From: Dipteronia dyeriana
Lineage: Eukaryota; Streptophyta; Magnoliopsida; Sapindales; Sapindaceae
Direction: 5' to 3'
Length of the DNA stretch: 64,000 bases
Assembly (NCBI GenBank): GCA_032871835.1
Contig: CM065301.1
Location: forward strand, 13,161,291 to 13,225,290
Shown: one piece after another, positions 20,901-32,977 of the stretch
How the letters are laid out: each line of letters starts with the position of its first letter
Numbering within the stretch: position 1 is the first letter of the stretch
Made by a program: the position numbers and the translations under genes
The notes under the pieces: generated by a model
What the model saw: the letters and a program-made list of their open reading frames with translations, nothing else
Databases searched by the model: none
Told to the model about the DNA's origin: nothing

Positions 20901-21571
20901 TGTTCAAAGCCTCTGTAACATTTGGTGGAACTTTATGTCGACAAATTGTAGATGTATAGGCTTAAAACAATTTCGGTTTGTAAATGCCATGTTTTGCCCT
21001 AGTGGTAATGTGATGAGTGTTCTGAACAATAGTAGGTATGTAAGTACTATTAAATGGTGAATCATGTGTTGGATGAAAGGTAAAATGTATGGATGTGGGA
21101 TCTGTATTGACTGGTGTAGGTGTGTATTTGGTATTGACTAGTCTTTTTGTAGTAGTGATCTGACATTAAAAGTAGCAGGAAAAGAGGATTATGTAGATGT
21201 GTCAGCATGTTTCTTGAATGCTGAGACACCTTTAAGCACAACAGACACATGAATACTTGAATTGACAAGTTTTGCATCATATTTGAATTGAAACAACATA
21301 GGATATGAAAATTATGTTTCATTGAAAACAACATTTCTTGCGATGTATATCCTACCACTAAAATGAAGACATTTATAACCCTTTGTAAAATCACAATAAC
21401 CAACAAGTACACACTTGACAGAGTGAAATTGAAATTTATGTATATTGCATGGTTTTACATGAGGAAAACAAGTACAACTGAATACTTTAAGAACTATATA
21501 ATCAGGATTGTGACAAAACAGGACAAGTATATGGAGAGATATTATGAGGTAAAACCGAAGATGGTAGCCTA
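20901..21571 (-). pseudogene. Copia integrase C-terminus and linker
   Basis: Degenerate minus-strand sequence between the integrase core and RT. Multiple stops; no conserved block can be quoted with confidence. Confidence 0.5.
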
Positions 21572-21919
21572 TTAATCAAGTATGTTGCAGTATGGAACGA
21601 TTCCCACTAAAAAGATAAAGGAAGTTTGGCCTGAGCAAAAAGATAAACCTATCTCAACAATATTTCTATGTTTTCTCTCAGCAATACCATTTTTTCGAGG
21701 AGTATGTGGACATGAATTCCTATGACTAATACCGTGTTCGACTCGATAGGAAGAAAGGGCTGTAAATTCTCCTCCATTGTCACTGTGAAGACATTGAAGC
21801 TTGACATCAAACTGTCTTTCAACAAATTTATGAAATGAAATAAAAGCTTGTTTGACTTGAAACTTAAGAACTAACGGAAAAACCCAACAGTGCCTAGAAA
21901 AGACATCAATAAAGTTCAC
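21572..21919 (-). pseudogene. Copia integrase core
   Basis: Contains DVFSRHCWVFPL (first Asp), LHSDNGGEF (second Asp) and CPHTPRKNGIAERKHR (Glu), all three catalytic acids in the usual spacing. A stop separates it from the upstream pre-integrase domain. Confidence 0.85.
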
Positions 21920-21961
21920 AAAATATCTGTAACCTTGTGTGAAAGGAAAAGGTAATAGACC

Positions 21962-22459
21962 TCATACATCTGCACAAACTAACTCTAAAGGTTTAATATA
22001 CTGATGTGTAGAGTATGAATATGGAATCCTATGAACTTTACCTAGCTTGCAAGCATCGTAGGAACAATTTAATTGACAAGGAGACACATTTATTTTAATA
22101 CTTCTCAGCATAGACAACAATATACGTGAGTAAGGATGACCAAGTTTATTATGCCAAGTTTGAACAGTTACATTCTTTTGAGAAGAAAGTAAGCCTGTAG
22201 CTAACACAAAAGAGTTGCATTCTGGTGATTGTACAACATCAGTCAAAGAACTTACACATGGCTTATTTAAAGAAAATTGCAAATCAGACACATATAAAGC
22301 TGTAGCAAACCTGATAGTATTATCTCTTGACAACAGACTCCAGTCAACACTTAAGAAGACAAGTTGGTACAATCCATCTTTAAGTGCCCCTTGAACCAAT
22401 ACTTTCATCATTGCCTTGTCGTTAACAAAGCAGGAATGAAAGTCAAAATCTACTGTCAC
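21962..22459 (-). pseudogene. Copia pre-integrase region
   Basis: An open stretch of 165 codons ending with VQTWHNKLGHPYSRIL and C..C-type YDACKLGKVHRIPY, the pre-integrase zinc domain. Left of 22617 the protease would be expected; only its C-terminal edge is present. Confidence 0.8.
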
Positions 22460-22617
22460 ATTATTATATTTTGTTAACTAAGAGATACTCAATAAATTTT
22501 TGGTTATCTCAGGTACAAATAACATATCTGTGAGAGAAATATTGCAAACAGAATTAGTAGTAGACACAAATTTCGAATGACTAATATGAGATATCGGAAG
22601 GGTTTGGCAACATGGTG

Positions 22618-25480
22618 TTAGTGAAAATAAAGAACGATCAGAGGAGGATATGTGTAGACTTCACCAACCTCAACAAAGCATGCACAAAGACAACTTCCCA
22701 TTATCCCGAATCGACCTAATGGCAGATGCAATGGCCGGTCACGAACTGCTGAGCTTAAAGGATGCCTACTCAGGCTACAACCAGATCCAAATGTTTGAGC
22801 CAGATAAAGAAAAAACCTCATTCACAACTGACCAAAGGTTATGCAATTATAAAGTAATGTCGTTTGGTCTCAAGAATGTCGGGGTAACCTACCCGAGATT
22901 GGTAAATAAGAAGTTTGCCTAGTAGATCAACAAGAATATGAAGGTATATGTCGACAACATGTTAATAAAGAGCACAACATCTAAAAGCATGCAATAGATC
23001 TCCGAGAGACGTTCGGGGTACTAAGGAAATTTAGCATGAAACTCAACCCAAATAAGTGTGTTTTCTGGGTGCTTTCAGAAAGGTTCCTTAGTTTCTAGGT
23101 CCATAAGAGGGGAATCGAAGTAAACCCGGAGAAGATAAAAGCTCTGGAAGAGATAAGATCCCCAAGGACCCTGAAAGAAATTCAGAGGCTAACAAGTTGC
23201 TTAACGTCCCTTAATCTATTCATTAGCAAGTCAACGGATAAATGCTTGCCCTTTTTTAAAGCAATCAAGAAGGGCAATGAGATAGGATGTGATGTTGAAT
23301 GCGAGTAGGCCTTCCGCAAGATTAAAGAGTATCTTGAAAAAATGCCAATCCTATCCAAACTCATGGACGGAGAGGTGCTCTACCTAATTTTTCAGTCACA
23401 TCTGTGGTAACATGGTCAATGCTAGTTATGATGAACAAGGGATTACAAAGGCCAATGTATTACATAAGCAAGACTTTACTACCAGCAGAAACCAGATACT
23501 CGACAACCGAGAAATGGCATTAGCCTTGGTAAAAGTAGTAAGAAAGTTGAGACCTTATTTCTAAGCTCACAAGATGGAAGTCTACGCGGACTGCCTGCTG
23601 AAGTAGATTCTGTCTGAACCAGAAATGTCTGGGATGTTAACTAAGTGGGCAATAGAGTTGAGTCAATTCGACATAACATACCTACCACAAGCCGTTAAAA
23701 AAGGCAAGTTATTGTCGACCTAATCACTGAGTTTGTCGAGCCAAACATCAAGGTGATCAAGCTACTTAAGGAAAAAGAAATGAGAGAATTTACCTGGAAA
23801 CTACATGTAGATGGGTCATCAAACACGCACGGCAGTGGGCAGGCATAGTAATATCCACCCAGAAGGCGATCAGATTGATTGTGCCCTATGGTTTGACTTC
23901 AAAGCCACTAACAACATAACCGAATATGATGCACTTTTGGCAGGTCTCAAGGTTTGTATGATGCTATGGGCGGATGAGCTGGAAATATTCAGTGACTCAC
24001 AAGTTGTTGTGAACCAAATTTTGGATGAGTATCAAGCCAAAGATGGCAACATGATCGATTATCTGGCAATAGCCATTGTACTATTGGGAAGATTCAAGGC
24101 CTAAAGATCACTCAAATCCCGAGGGAAAAGAATGAGAAGATTGACGCTTTGTTGAAGTTGGCATCAGCAACCGTTGGCATACAGTCAAAGATTATCCCAG
24201 TCGCCCACCTTAAAAGGCAAAACATCGAGGATAAGGGGGAATGATCAGAAGTAGGGATGATCGAAGAAAGACATGCCACCTGGATAACCCCGATCAGGGG
24301 GTACCTAGAAGATGGAATACTTTCAGCAGATGTGAATGAAGCAAAGTGCCTCAAATACTCATTGGTCGGAGAAGAACTGTACATGAGAGGATTTTCAAGA
24401 GCTATGAAGAGATGCGTCTGCCCAACAAAAGGAAGATAAATACTGGAAATCAACCATAGAGGAGTCTTTGGGAATCACTTTGGGGGTAAAGTCTGGCACA
24501 TAAAACTCTTAGGCAAGGTTTCTTTTGGCTGCCTTGTTCTGGGATGCTCAGGCAATCGTAGAAAAATATGGCGACTATCGAAGGCTACATGAACAATTGA
24601 AGAACTTGACATCTCCCTAGCCATTCACCATGTCGGGGATAGATCTGATTGACCCAATGCCAACGGTGACCAAAAGAGGGGCAAAGCCATTGTGGCCGTA
24701 GATTACTTCATAAAATGGGCATAAGTAGAGGCACTAATGCATATAAGTGAAGCTAACACGATCAGTTTTGTGAAGAAAAACATCATCTACCGTTTCGAAA
24801 TCCCAGACACAATAATCATAGACAATGAGACCCAGTTTGACAGTGATAACTACAGGAAAATGTGTCAGGACTTCCGTATAAAAAATTATCGTGCCACGCC
24901 GGCCTATCCTTAGACCAATGGCCAGATGGAGGTAGCGAATAAAATAATCGAGCACACCCAGAAGTCCAAGTTAGATTCTAAGAAAGAAAATTTGGCAAAT
25001 ATGCTACACAAAGTCCTGTTGGCTTACCGTACCACATACAGGACTTTGATAGGAAAGACCCCCTATTCGCTAGTATTCGGGACAGAAGTTGTAGTCTCTG
25101 TCGAAGTAGTTCACAATTCACCTAGGGTACAACTCTTTCACCCAGAGGAAAATATGGAAATGTTAGAACATAACCTAGACGAGTTAGAGGAAATGAGGGA
25201 CTTGTCGAGGATAAGAAACGCTGCCTACCAGTAAATGGCAGTTAGGTATTACAACTCACATGTCTTGGTAAGGAGATTCCAGCTTGGGGATTTAGTTCTC
25301 AGGAGGGTGTCGCCCAACACGAAGGAAAAATAAACTGGATTTCTGGCAGATAAATGGAAAGAACCATACCATGCGGTCGGATTAGCTAGGCTTGAAGCAT
25401 ACCGGCTTTCCAGAACATGAGTGAGCGAGCTGCCTAGGCCGTGCAATGCTTAATACATGAAGATGCTCTACCCTTGAAGA
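22618..25480 (+). pseudogene. Gypsy pol (RT, RNase H, second RNase H, integrase)
   Basis: RT: RICVDFTNLNKAC, LLSLKDAYSGYNQIQM, FGLKNVGVTYPRLVNKKFA, then VYVDNMLIKS at about 22950, where the usual YVDD is YVDN. Ordinary RNase H about 23300-23660. Second RNase H 23790-24110, with ATNNITEYDALLAGLKVC and EIFSDSQVVVNQILDEY. Integrase 24430-25480: HHCC region, then VDYFIKWA and DNETQFDSDN in broken frames, then MEVANKIIEHTQKSK, LAYRTTYRTLIGKTPYSL and VFGTEVVV. Numerous stops and shifts. It would copy and integrate the element if intact. Confidence 0.85.
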
Positions 25481-26517
25481 TTTCTTATTTATAAATATTT
25501 TCTTTAGTTAGAAGTTAGTTTGCTTTGTTTTTTTCTATAGCTAATTCATTGATGTCTCTTTTTAGCATTTAATAAAACTCCTAATTAGGGAACAATTTCA
25601 AGGAGTCAAGAGAAGTGCTATGAATTTGCTTTCGGTTACAAAAGAAATCCCGGGGAACCTAGAACTCGCTCAATATCGATAGGGACTAACTGGGTGTGAT
25701 GAAACACTGTTAGGTCGCCTTCAGACCATAAGCATTTGATGGGATATGTCAAGAGTTGAGTGAGGGATTAAATACTTATACTTAAAACAATTGCCAGTAA
25801 AACTTAAGATATTGTAAAGTTAGTATAATATGATTTACACCATTGCAACGAATCTTGATCAACAGACTATTGAGAGACGTCTTAATGACTTAGTTGACAG
25901 ATAAAAGACAAGCTTCTATAAACTAGATACCATGCAAATTGTCCACGAAAGAACACTACCTGACGATAAAGCAGCAAAGCAGTAGGGAAACAAGACAACC
26001 ATTTGGGCTAAAACTAGTATTACCTAATGTTGCAAGAAAAACAACTTAAGTCACTGAACGAACCCGACCACATGCAGATACTCGGTTGAAGATAGAGCAT
26101 CTACCTTAGTTCTGTAAGGTGCATATAGCTTAAGCTAATAGCTAACCCTGACCAAGCATAGCTTGTTTGGTCAAAGGTGGGTCATTCAATTCAATATGAC
26201 GGTAAACAGGTGATTAAATCACTGAATGATCCTTGCCATGTAAGGGTTTAGTTATAGCTAAGTTAGTTAACTTGGTGCAATGTAATGTATGTAGTTCAAG
26301 TTGGAAAATGACTATATTCATTCACAAACTGCTCGGTTAAAAGCTAATTACTCGGCTCAGGGATAATTATACAGTTTTAATAGCTGAGCGATCTCGATCG
26401 GACGGTAAAGCATTTGGTTCATTCTGAATCATTTGACTAAATGCGAGTGATAACAAAATAAAAAAGACAGAATGTTATTATTCATATCAAAAGTTTAAGA
26501 GATTACAAAAACAGTGA
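25481..26517 (+). other. Non-coding part of the gypsy 3' region
   Basis: Lies between the integrase stop and the antisense ORF block. No ORF, LTR or repeat of note. It is treated as internal to the element because pol and LTR flank it in order. Confidence 0.5.
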
Positions 26518-29500
26518 TTACGTAAGTAAATCATACATGAAATAAGGCATCAGAATCAAGCATCTGGCATACTCGAGGGGCCTCCGGGACCTGATCCACC
26601 AGCTAATATCGCCTTTCGGGTCATCAGACATGAAGGGAGAGAAATCTGTATCGAGCAAAAGGCTAACATCAGTCCCCTTTGTAAGGGTGCTACCCTCTTC
26701 TCCAGTATGGAAAGCCACCAATGAGGACATCGAATGAAGCTCCAAGTGCATAGGGTGGGGATATTTTCTAATTGATCTGCAATATGCCTTCCAACTGATC
26801 TGTGGGGTTTATGGTTTCTAGGGACTCATCCTTGTGATTCTTGATAGTCCTGTCCCATTTTCGGTGAATCTCCCCCAAAGATCGCGTCTTGCCACAGAAG
26901 AACATTCGAACGGTGGCTAGCCCTTACTCAAACTCCCTCAACATAACAGTCTCGAAAGTTGGAGACATCTTGTAACAATCCACGTTTTGGACTTTGAAAA
27001 CTGATATGGCCTCTTTGAAGAGCACATCCATGATGACATGTTACTGTTCCAAATCCTTTGCCAGATGATCATAATGGAGCCAAGCCTCCTCAGATGCCTG
27101 CTGCGACTTAAGCATGACTTGTTGGGTAGAGGTAATGGTGTCTCGGGTAACCCAAGCATCTTCTCTAAGTTTATCCCATGTTGTTTCAGCCATGATCGCT
27201 CTCAATGTGAGCTCAACTCCTAGCAGCTCTGCCATATCAACCCTTTTTTCTTGCTCCATATTCTTCGTGGTAAGCTCTCTGAGAGTATCCTCAGCTGCAG
27301 AGGCCCTGCTCTGATCGCTAGCAATAGTTTTCCTCAAAGCGACCTCAGTCGCAGCATGATTCTTTAACTTTTTTTCATATTGCTTGACTTTAAATGCACT
27401 AGCTGAGGAAATCTTCAGGGCGTCAACCTTTTCAGCAAGGGCCTTCTTCAACCGGGATATCTCCACATCTTGTTTCTTCTGATCTGTCAAGGTCCAGGTC
27501 AGCTCCTCTACCGCTTGACAAAACGATATAAGAAAAATTAAGATTATTGGTGCATACAAGTAAAAGATAAAGGTGGAAGTCACTTCCAAAAACTCCATTA
27601 TTATAGATCAAGTGTATCCGCTCTGAGATACTAGAAGTTTTAGCCTCCCTTCAATAACCTTCACCAATATACCTCTCGCCACCTGACATGGTGTGAAGCA
27701 TGGAAAAAGGGTTGGCACGAGAGTTACTCGAACTGGGAGGCATAGAAGACCCAGATACAAGAGCAGTCGCTGAAGCTAATGGAGCATATCTATCACGACT
27801 AGGAGTATAAATGGTTAGAGGTACTGCTGGAAGGGACGAATACTACCCTCTTCGACCTGAAGGATAGTTGTAGGGGCCCTAGTTTCTGCCCTTCAGAGGC
27901 TTGACCTTCACTTACACCGTCTTGACAAAGAAGCACAGAATATGTGCTAGTAAGGGCATTCTCAGCTTGGCTGATCCCTGTATCCCCAACTAAATTAGTA
28001 ATCGCAACATCTGAAGAGATCCTAGACTTATCTAATTGAAGAGATACACGCTCTTTAGTGCTATCAAACATGTCTCCATCGAGGAAAATCTCATCCGAAT
28101 TAGGTCTACTGTCATCAGAGTCAGAGTTGGTGAAGACTATCTGACGTTTGATAGAAAAACTGTATAGGGGCCTTGCTAGGACGATGTGCATACGGATCAG
28201 TAAAAATTTAATTAATGGGAAGATCATATTGGTTTTGAGATGGCTTAGGATGAATAAAAGGAAATGTTTTTTGTGGCGCAACTACATCACCAGCTCTGGT
28301 CGAGGCTGGCTCAGTTGTCACTGTCGGGGCAGATGAAAGAAGGGGCAGATCAAAGGGAGCAGATGTTATAGATTTGAAGTCACCCATTCTATTTGAACAC
28401 TGCTCTAGTGTAATTAAGTCAATTAGGGTTTCCTGATCATCCTCGTCATCCTCATCAAGGATGATAGGGTCATCCCCCGATAAGGAAACCATTGGATCGA
28501 CAACAGATGAAGCCTCCATTCATTTACGGATGGCCTCAAGGGCGGTGGACCACTCCACAGTCTTGACCAATTTTTTACCATGAACCTCTCCACCATATTC
28601 CTCTCCGATAGACCTCTCTCTAGTAGACCTCTTCCGACTGAATCTGTCGCGGTCAGATCTCTCATGGGTGGGCCTCACCCGAATGGATCTATCTCTGGAG
28701 GGATTTCTTCCACTTTCTCTAGGAGGAACATCACGTTCACTCCCTTCAGCCTGCCCAACAGGTGGTATCGAAGCGTTGGGGTTAGGCTCGTATACATGTT
28801 CCACTAAATCATGCTCAAAGGGCACAATTCCTTGAGCCACCTAATCAGCAGCCATCTTCCTGCTGACCTGATCGAGGTTCTTTATCTTTTCGGCTAGCTT
28901 GCCAGCAATAATGTCCATCTCGTACATTGAAAAATGATAAAAAAAGAAGAAGAATAAGAGCGAGTCATAAGAGAGTTAAGACTTACAGCGCTTGAGCCTG
29001 ACAGAGATAACTGGGAAAATCTCTAGCTTGATCAGGTCATCATTAGCGTACAGATTACAGCGGTCCCTGACCTCCCAAGAAGTCTAGGCCATCTTGATAA
29101 CCGTGGTAGCTTTGCTAGGAGTCATAACATGTACGGTCTTGTTCCACAGCTCGGAGATGCAGAAGTGCCTCGGGACACTATTTCTGTTTAACCGTTGGTT
29201 AGGATTGGCCATCACCCTAGACAAAGAACTAGCTATTCTTCCAGTACTTATTTGAGGAAGGGAATCCCCAGATGAATCCTTTATGGTTTTTATAGGTGGG
29301 AGAAAGGGGGTTGTTCTTAAAACCATGAGGAATTCAGTTATTCAAAGAAGTTGACTGTAAGTAGAAAGTCCCTCCAACATTTGAATGACCAAGGGTGTAG
29401 AAGTTACGTATCTCCTAGGGGGTCAGGGGGCTACTTGGTCGCGATCGTTTTCTACAAGTGCCATAAGTGTATCAGCACCCGATAAAAGTTGGGAGTCAAC

Positions 29501-30084
29501 TGAATGAGGGTGATGCCCGTATCTACTAAAAATCGAGCAATGAAAGACTGGATGTGGATCTTGACTCCAGAAGACAACATGGCCACATAAAAAGCAACAA
29601 CACCAGAATGATGGTTCCATATGGCACGCTTGCCACTTGAAATTAGTTGTATCATATAAGGGATGCCAAACTTATTTTGAAACTGCCCAAGTTCATCGTT
29701 AGTCACCAAGTTGATTTCGTAATCAAAAGCGCACGAGTGTTCAGCAGAAAACCTTAGCATGTGCGTCCATCGTTCCCTCTGAACCTCTTCCATCTTCAGT
29801 ATTTGCTAGATAATCTTCAAATCGCTCGTGAGGCAAGTGGTTTCCGTTGGCGAGGCTCTAGCAACTTACCTCAAACTCGTTATCCTTGATATATCTGGAC
29901 AAGCACCAACTGAAGTAGAAGCGGGAGGATTAGCAGATGAAGGAACAAACTCAGGACGAGTAATGAAATAATCTATAGTTAGGGCAACAGGTTGAGACAA
30001 AAGAGTGTACATTTGAAAGTGATCCCAAAGTATAGACTCAAGCCTAACAATATTCTCTCTATCACCCACCTTAATGGCTAGCAT
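26518..30084 (-). pseudogene. Antisense ORF block of the Tat-type element (plant transposon-like protein with coiled coil)
   Basis: Minus-strand reading blocks, broken by stops, follow one order. First, 30084-29450: AKVGDRE-type start, then EHSCAFDYEINLVT, FGIPYMIQLISS, RAIWNHHSGVVAFYVAML and FIARFLVDTG...QLTPNFYRVL. This resembles the gypsy-associated Transposase_28 type domain. Next, 29326-28520: an Arg/Ser-rich linker (RDRSIRVRPTHERSDRDR). Then 28520-27799: an acidic region (DEDDEDDQ). Last, 27598-27041: a heptad-rich coiled coil (EISRLKKALAEKVDALK). Such antisense genes are known in the Grande/Retand group. Their function is not established. Confidence 0.65.
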
Positions 30085-30534
30085 AAAAAGTTCAAAATTT
30101 TGATGACGGAGAGAAGGATTCGTACCTGAAAGATTGGTGAGAGCAATGAAACACGAAACGTCGAGGAATAGAAAGTTGGAGATTTAGAGAAAAGAGAAGG
30201 TTAGGGTTTTCAAGAATAAGTTGTGAAGTCATGAGATGGAAATGAAAAGGTTTTGAATTGAATATAAAAGTGGATGACGTCATCAAGGCTTGTAAACATC
30301 ACCAAGCACAACGTGCGAGAGTGAGGGTAGGTGCACAAGCTTCAAAAATCACGTGCCGTTCAAAATTTGAAATGTTGCTAGTGATTGCGTCAGTCGAAAC
30401 GGACATGGCTGGGATTAATGCTTAGCTGCTAAGTACTAATACACATTAGGGTACAAGACAAAAGAGAAGAACAAATTAAACACACTTCACTGAGCAGTTC
30501 CCTTTTGGAACAAGATACTCGGTATTGTATATTT
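30085..30534 (+). other. Gypsy 3' untranslated region before the LTR
   Basis: Upstream end of the antisense ORF (possible promoter side on the minus strand) and region up to the polypurine tract. Only short antisense ORFs; no recognised domain. Confidence 0.45.
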
Positions 30535-30544
30535 AAGGGGGTAT
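30535..30544 (+). other. Polypurine tract
   Basis: AAGGGGGTAT immediately before the LTR TG, the expected plus-strand primer position. Confidence 0.65.
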
Positions 30545-31340
30545 TGTTATTGGTGATATTAAGATAGTATGTCACGTCAGCAATAGAAAAGGGTCGGGGT
30601 GCCACGTTACCAAAAGTCAACAAAACTGAACCAAAAGAAGTTGACCAAAGAAGGCCCATTAATCCCTGATCAAGATAACACAAACGATCAGATAAGAAGA
30701 CCTGATCGGTGCTGTCAAGATGGTCAGGCCAAAGTCTGTGGTCAGGTGAAACCACCGGTCCAGGGAAGGAACTTCGATCGAGTTTAGCAGATGGTCGATA
30801 TACTGACACATGGACAATACTCAGATTTAATAAAGTTACGACTGTAATATGTAGAAAAAGTATCCCGCTTAAACAAGACATCTCAAAGTACACTTTGATA
30901 GAGAAACAAACATCCTTATAGATATCAATGTACGAATTAGGTAAGAAATCTAGTGCTTAAAATACAATCAACACAAAACAAGGAAGAGAATAATACGATT
31001 CCAATTAGTTAGAATCTTGTTCCATTACGGGAACTTGCATTGCTTGTACATCAAGAATTAGGGTTCTATAGACCCTAATAACACCCATAAAAGGGTTAAT
31101 GCAAATTTAACTTTCAAGAGTGCAAAAGAGATTGAGTGTGTAAACATCTTTTACATAGTGAACTTTTCTCACTGTCACGACAACAGTGGATGTTTCCCCA
31201 CCTTGTGGTTTTACCACGTAAAATGTTGTCTCCATATTTACCTTCTCTATCACTCTTGTGTATTTCTTTGTTCATCTTTATTTGCATTTATTTGTGTGAC
31301 ACGTGGTGAGTCGTAATTGATCTAAAAATCATCGTCAACA
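30545..31340 (+). repeat. 3' LTR of the Tat-type element (796 bp)
   Basis: Runs TGTTATTGGTGATATT...ATCATCGTCAACA. The R/U5 part contains GGTTTTACCACGTAAAATG, shared in reverse with the LTR at 1397-2270. The sequence after it (GGACT) starts the fold-back element also seen at 14.6 kb, so this gypsy inserted into that repeat. Confidence 0.75.
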
Positions 31341-31640
31341 GGACTAAAAATTGTACAATCTTATGTTTGGTATGTGATGAGACTGGATAAAAAAATAATT
31401 GAATTATCTTAGATAAATAAAATCATTTTAATCAATTAAAAAAGGGATATTATTATTTCCACTCTCACTTATAAGGTATTAGACGTTTTGCACCCTCTGG
31501 TTTTGGTATTGGTCATTTTCCACCCTTTAATTGAAATTAATTGTCAGTCAACATCTTGATGTTACCATTCCATTAATAAAATTGAATATTCCGTTAAGTA
31601 AGCAAGGGTATAATCGTAACTCAACAAGGTATATTAATCT
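31341..31640. repeat. Half fold-back element and edge of the local repeat (copy E)
   Basis: About 31350-31450 matches the right arm of the fold-back at 14640-14735. 31455-31605 matches 14757-14882, up to TTCCGTTAAGTAAGCAAGG. Homology stops where the plus-strand unit would begin, so this copy has no promoter or modules. Confidence 0.65.
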
Positions 31641-32142
31641 CTCTTCTTCTGCTAAAGTGACGATGGTTGGCTACATATTTACAATGGAAATGATTTTTTG
31701 ATTGTTTGTTTTTAACAGGTTGAATATGGATTTTGATTGATAAATGTGTGTTTGGATCTCAATATTTTTTCCAGATTATATTGTTTTTTTTTTATTTAAC
31801 TGAATATGAAAATATGGTTATTGGGTGAGATTTGTGGATTTAATCTCTCTCTCTCTATCTTCACTGAAACCCAACTAGAGAAGAAACAAAAAAAATGAGT
31901 CCATACCTCTATAAAGGTCCTTCATTCACTAATCTATTGAGTTTGAGAAGAGAAGGAGAAAGGGACAATTGAGAGGTACCATTTGAAGAGAGAGAGAGAG
32001 AGAGAGATAAGGGGTCTAATTGACAGAGAACTAAGGGGACATTTTGAGTTTCTGTTGATCCAACAGCCAAAAGTCATTCCCAGGGTGTATCTTTACTCTA
32101 GGGCGTCGCACTTGAATGCTTTCATATATATATAACTTTTTT
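31641..32142. other. Unassigned spacer with GA microsatellite
   Basis: Contains CT/GA-rich stretches, including (GA)n at 31987-32008. No coding signal. The start of the spacer may retain intron-like sequence of the local repeat. Confidence 0.4.
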
Positions 32143-32303
32143 ATTGTCAATTCGAACAGTTCTAAGATATATCGGTTCCTTGCATGATGGCTATTAGATT
32201 TAAATGCTTTAATTTGGTTGCATGCACTTGTCAATACATCTTTTAAATCCAATGATCCATATGCAAGAAACTGATATATTTTATATCAGTTCGAACTGAC
32301 AAT
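32143..32303. mobile_element. Small MITE 1 (161 bp) next to (TA)n
   Basis: The left end ATTGTCAATTCGAAC and the inward right end ATTGTCAGTTCGAAC are inverted repeats, extended by CTGATATA-type sequence. Short TA runs lie left (32123-32132) and a long one right (32311-32350). Confidence 0.55.
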
Positions 32304-32308
32304 AGAAT

Positions 32309-32310
<2 letters not shown>

Positions 32311-32350
<40 letters not shown>
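32311..32350. repeat. (TA)n microsatellite
   Basis: About 20 TA units between the two small MITEs. Confidence 0.9.
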
Positions 32351-32354
<4 letters not shown>

Positions 32355-32368
32355 ACGGATATTTTAAA

Positions 32369-32522
32369 GTCAGTACGCACTGATATAAATTCGGCAGTGC
32401 GTTGGATGTTGACCATTATATTTACATATTTTGACTCCAAGTGTATGTACTTGTCAAAACTTCTCCATAATCAATGGTCCATATACAACGCACTGATATA
32501 ACTTGTATCAGTACGTACTGAC
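32369..32522. mobile_element. Small MITE 2 (154 bp) between two (TA)n runs
   Basis: The ends GTCAGTACGCACTGATATAA and, inward from the right, GTCAGTACGTACTGATACAA are inverted repeats of about 20 bp with two differences. The interior (TTGACTCCAAGTGTATGTACT) parallels MITE 1. A (TA)n run lies on each side (32311-32350 and 32538-32559). Position within TA microsatellites recalls the rice Micron elements; membership is inference. Confidence 0.6.
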
Positions 32523-32537
32523 TGGAAAACCACTGTG

Positions 32538-32559
32538 TATATATATATATATATATATA
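32538..32559. repeat. (TA)n microsatellite
   Basis: About 11 TA units right of MITE 2. Confidence 0.9.
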
Positions 32560-32972
32560 AAACAAACCATCTTATCTCTAAACCCATCCACACGATAATG
32601 AAATCTTGATGAAATTTTATGAATTTTGATGAGATTTTTTGAATGGATGTCAAGATCATTGAGATATGGTATCCAAAAACATTTTTATTATGTTTTTCCA
32701 TTTTTTAAATGTTAGAAAATTTTTTTATAACGAAAACTAGTTTGCAAAATTGATTTTATTTAAAAAAAAATTGTTTCTATTCGTATATTTTAGTTTTATT
32801 ATCATGCATGTAAAAATTCTTATCAAAATTTATTAAATTTCATCATGATATTGATAGTATAGACATAAAATGGTTAACTTTTGAGAATTCATATATATAT
32901 ATGCTTCTTGTATTATAATTTATTACGTATTCACTAATAATTATCCTTGCATTATAATTTCCTACGTATTCA
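32560..32972. other. AT-rich spacer ending in a tandem 39-bp repeat
   Basis: From about 32907 two near-identical units, TTGTATTATAATTTATTACG and TTGCATTATAATTTCCTACG, each followed by TATTCAC, run in tandem up to the target site of the gypsy element. No gene. Confidence 0.5.
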
Positions 32973-32977
32973 CCGAT

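Larger units (their letters stand above)
19014..22617 (-). mobile_element. Ty1/copia element 2, missing its 5' end
   Basis: From high to low coordinates: protease/pre-integrase, integrase, RT, RNase H, polypurine tract, 3' LTR. The gag, primer site and 5' LTR are missing. The break at about 22617 joins directly to the RT of a plus-strand gypsy element, so two truncated elements meet head to head. Many stops are present. Confidence 0.85.
22618..31340 (+). mobile_element. Tat-type Ty3/gypsy element lacking its 5' end
   Basis: The plus-strand order is RT, RNase H, a second (archaeal-type) RNase H, integrase, a long 3' region containing minus-strand ORFs, a polypurine tract and a 3' LTR. A double RNase H and antisense ORFs between pol and the LTR are known for the Tat/Grande/Retand lineage. 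The 5' LTR, gag and protease are missing at the junction with the copia element. Decayed. Confidence 0.8.

Noticed and set aside
32243..32701. ORFs with YIYIYI repeats
   Set aside because: Translations of (TA)n microsatellites.
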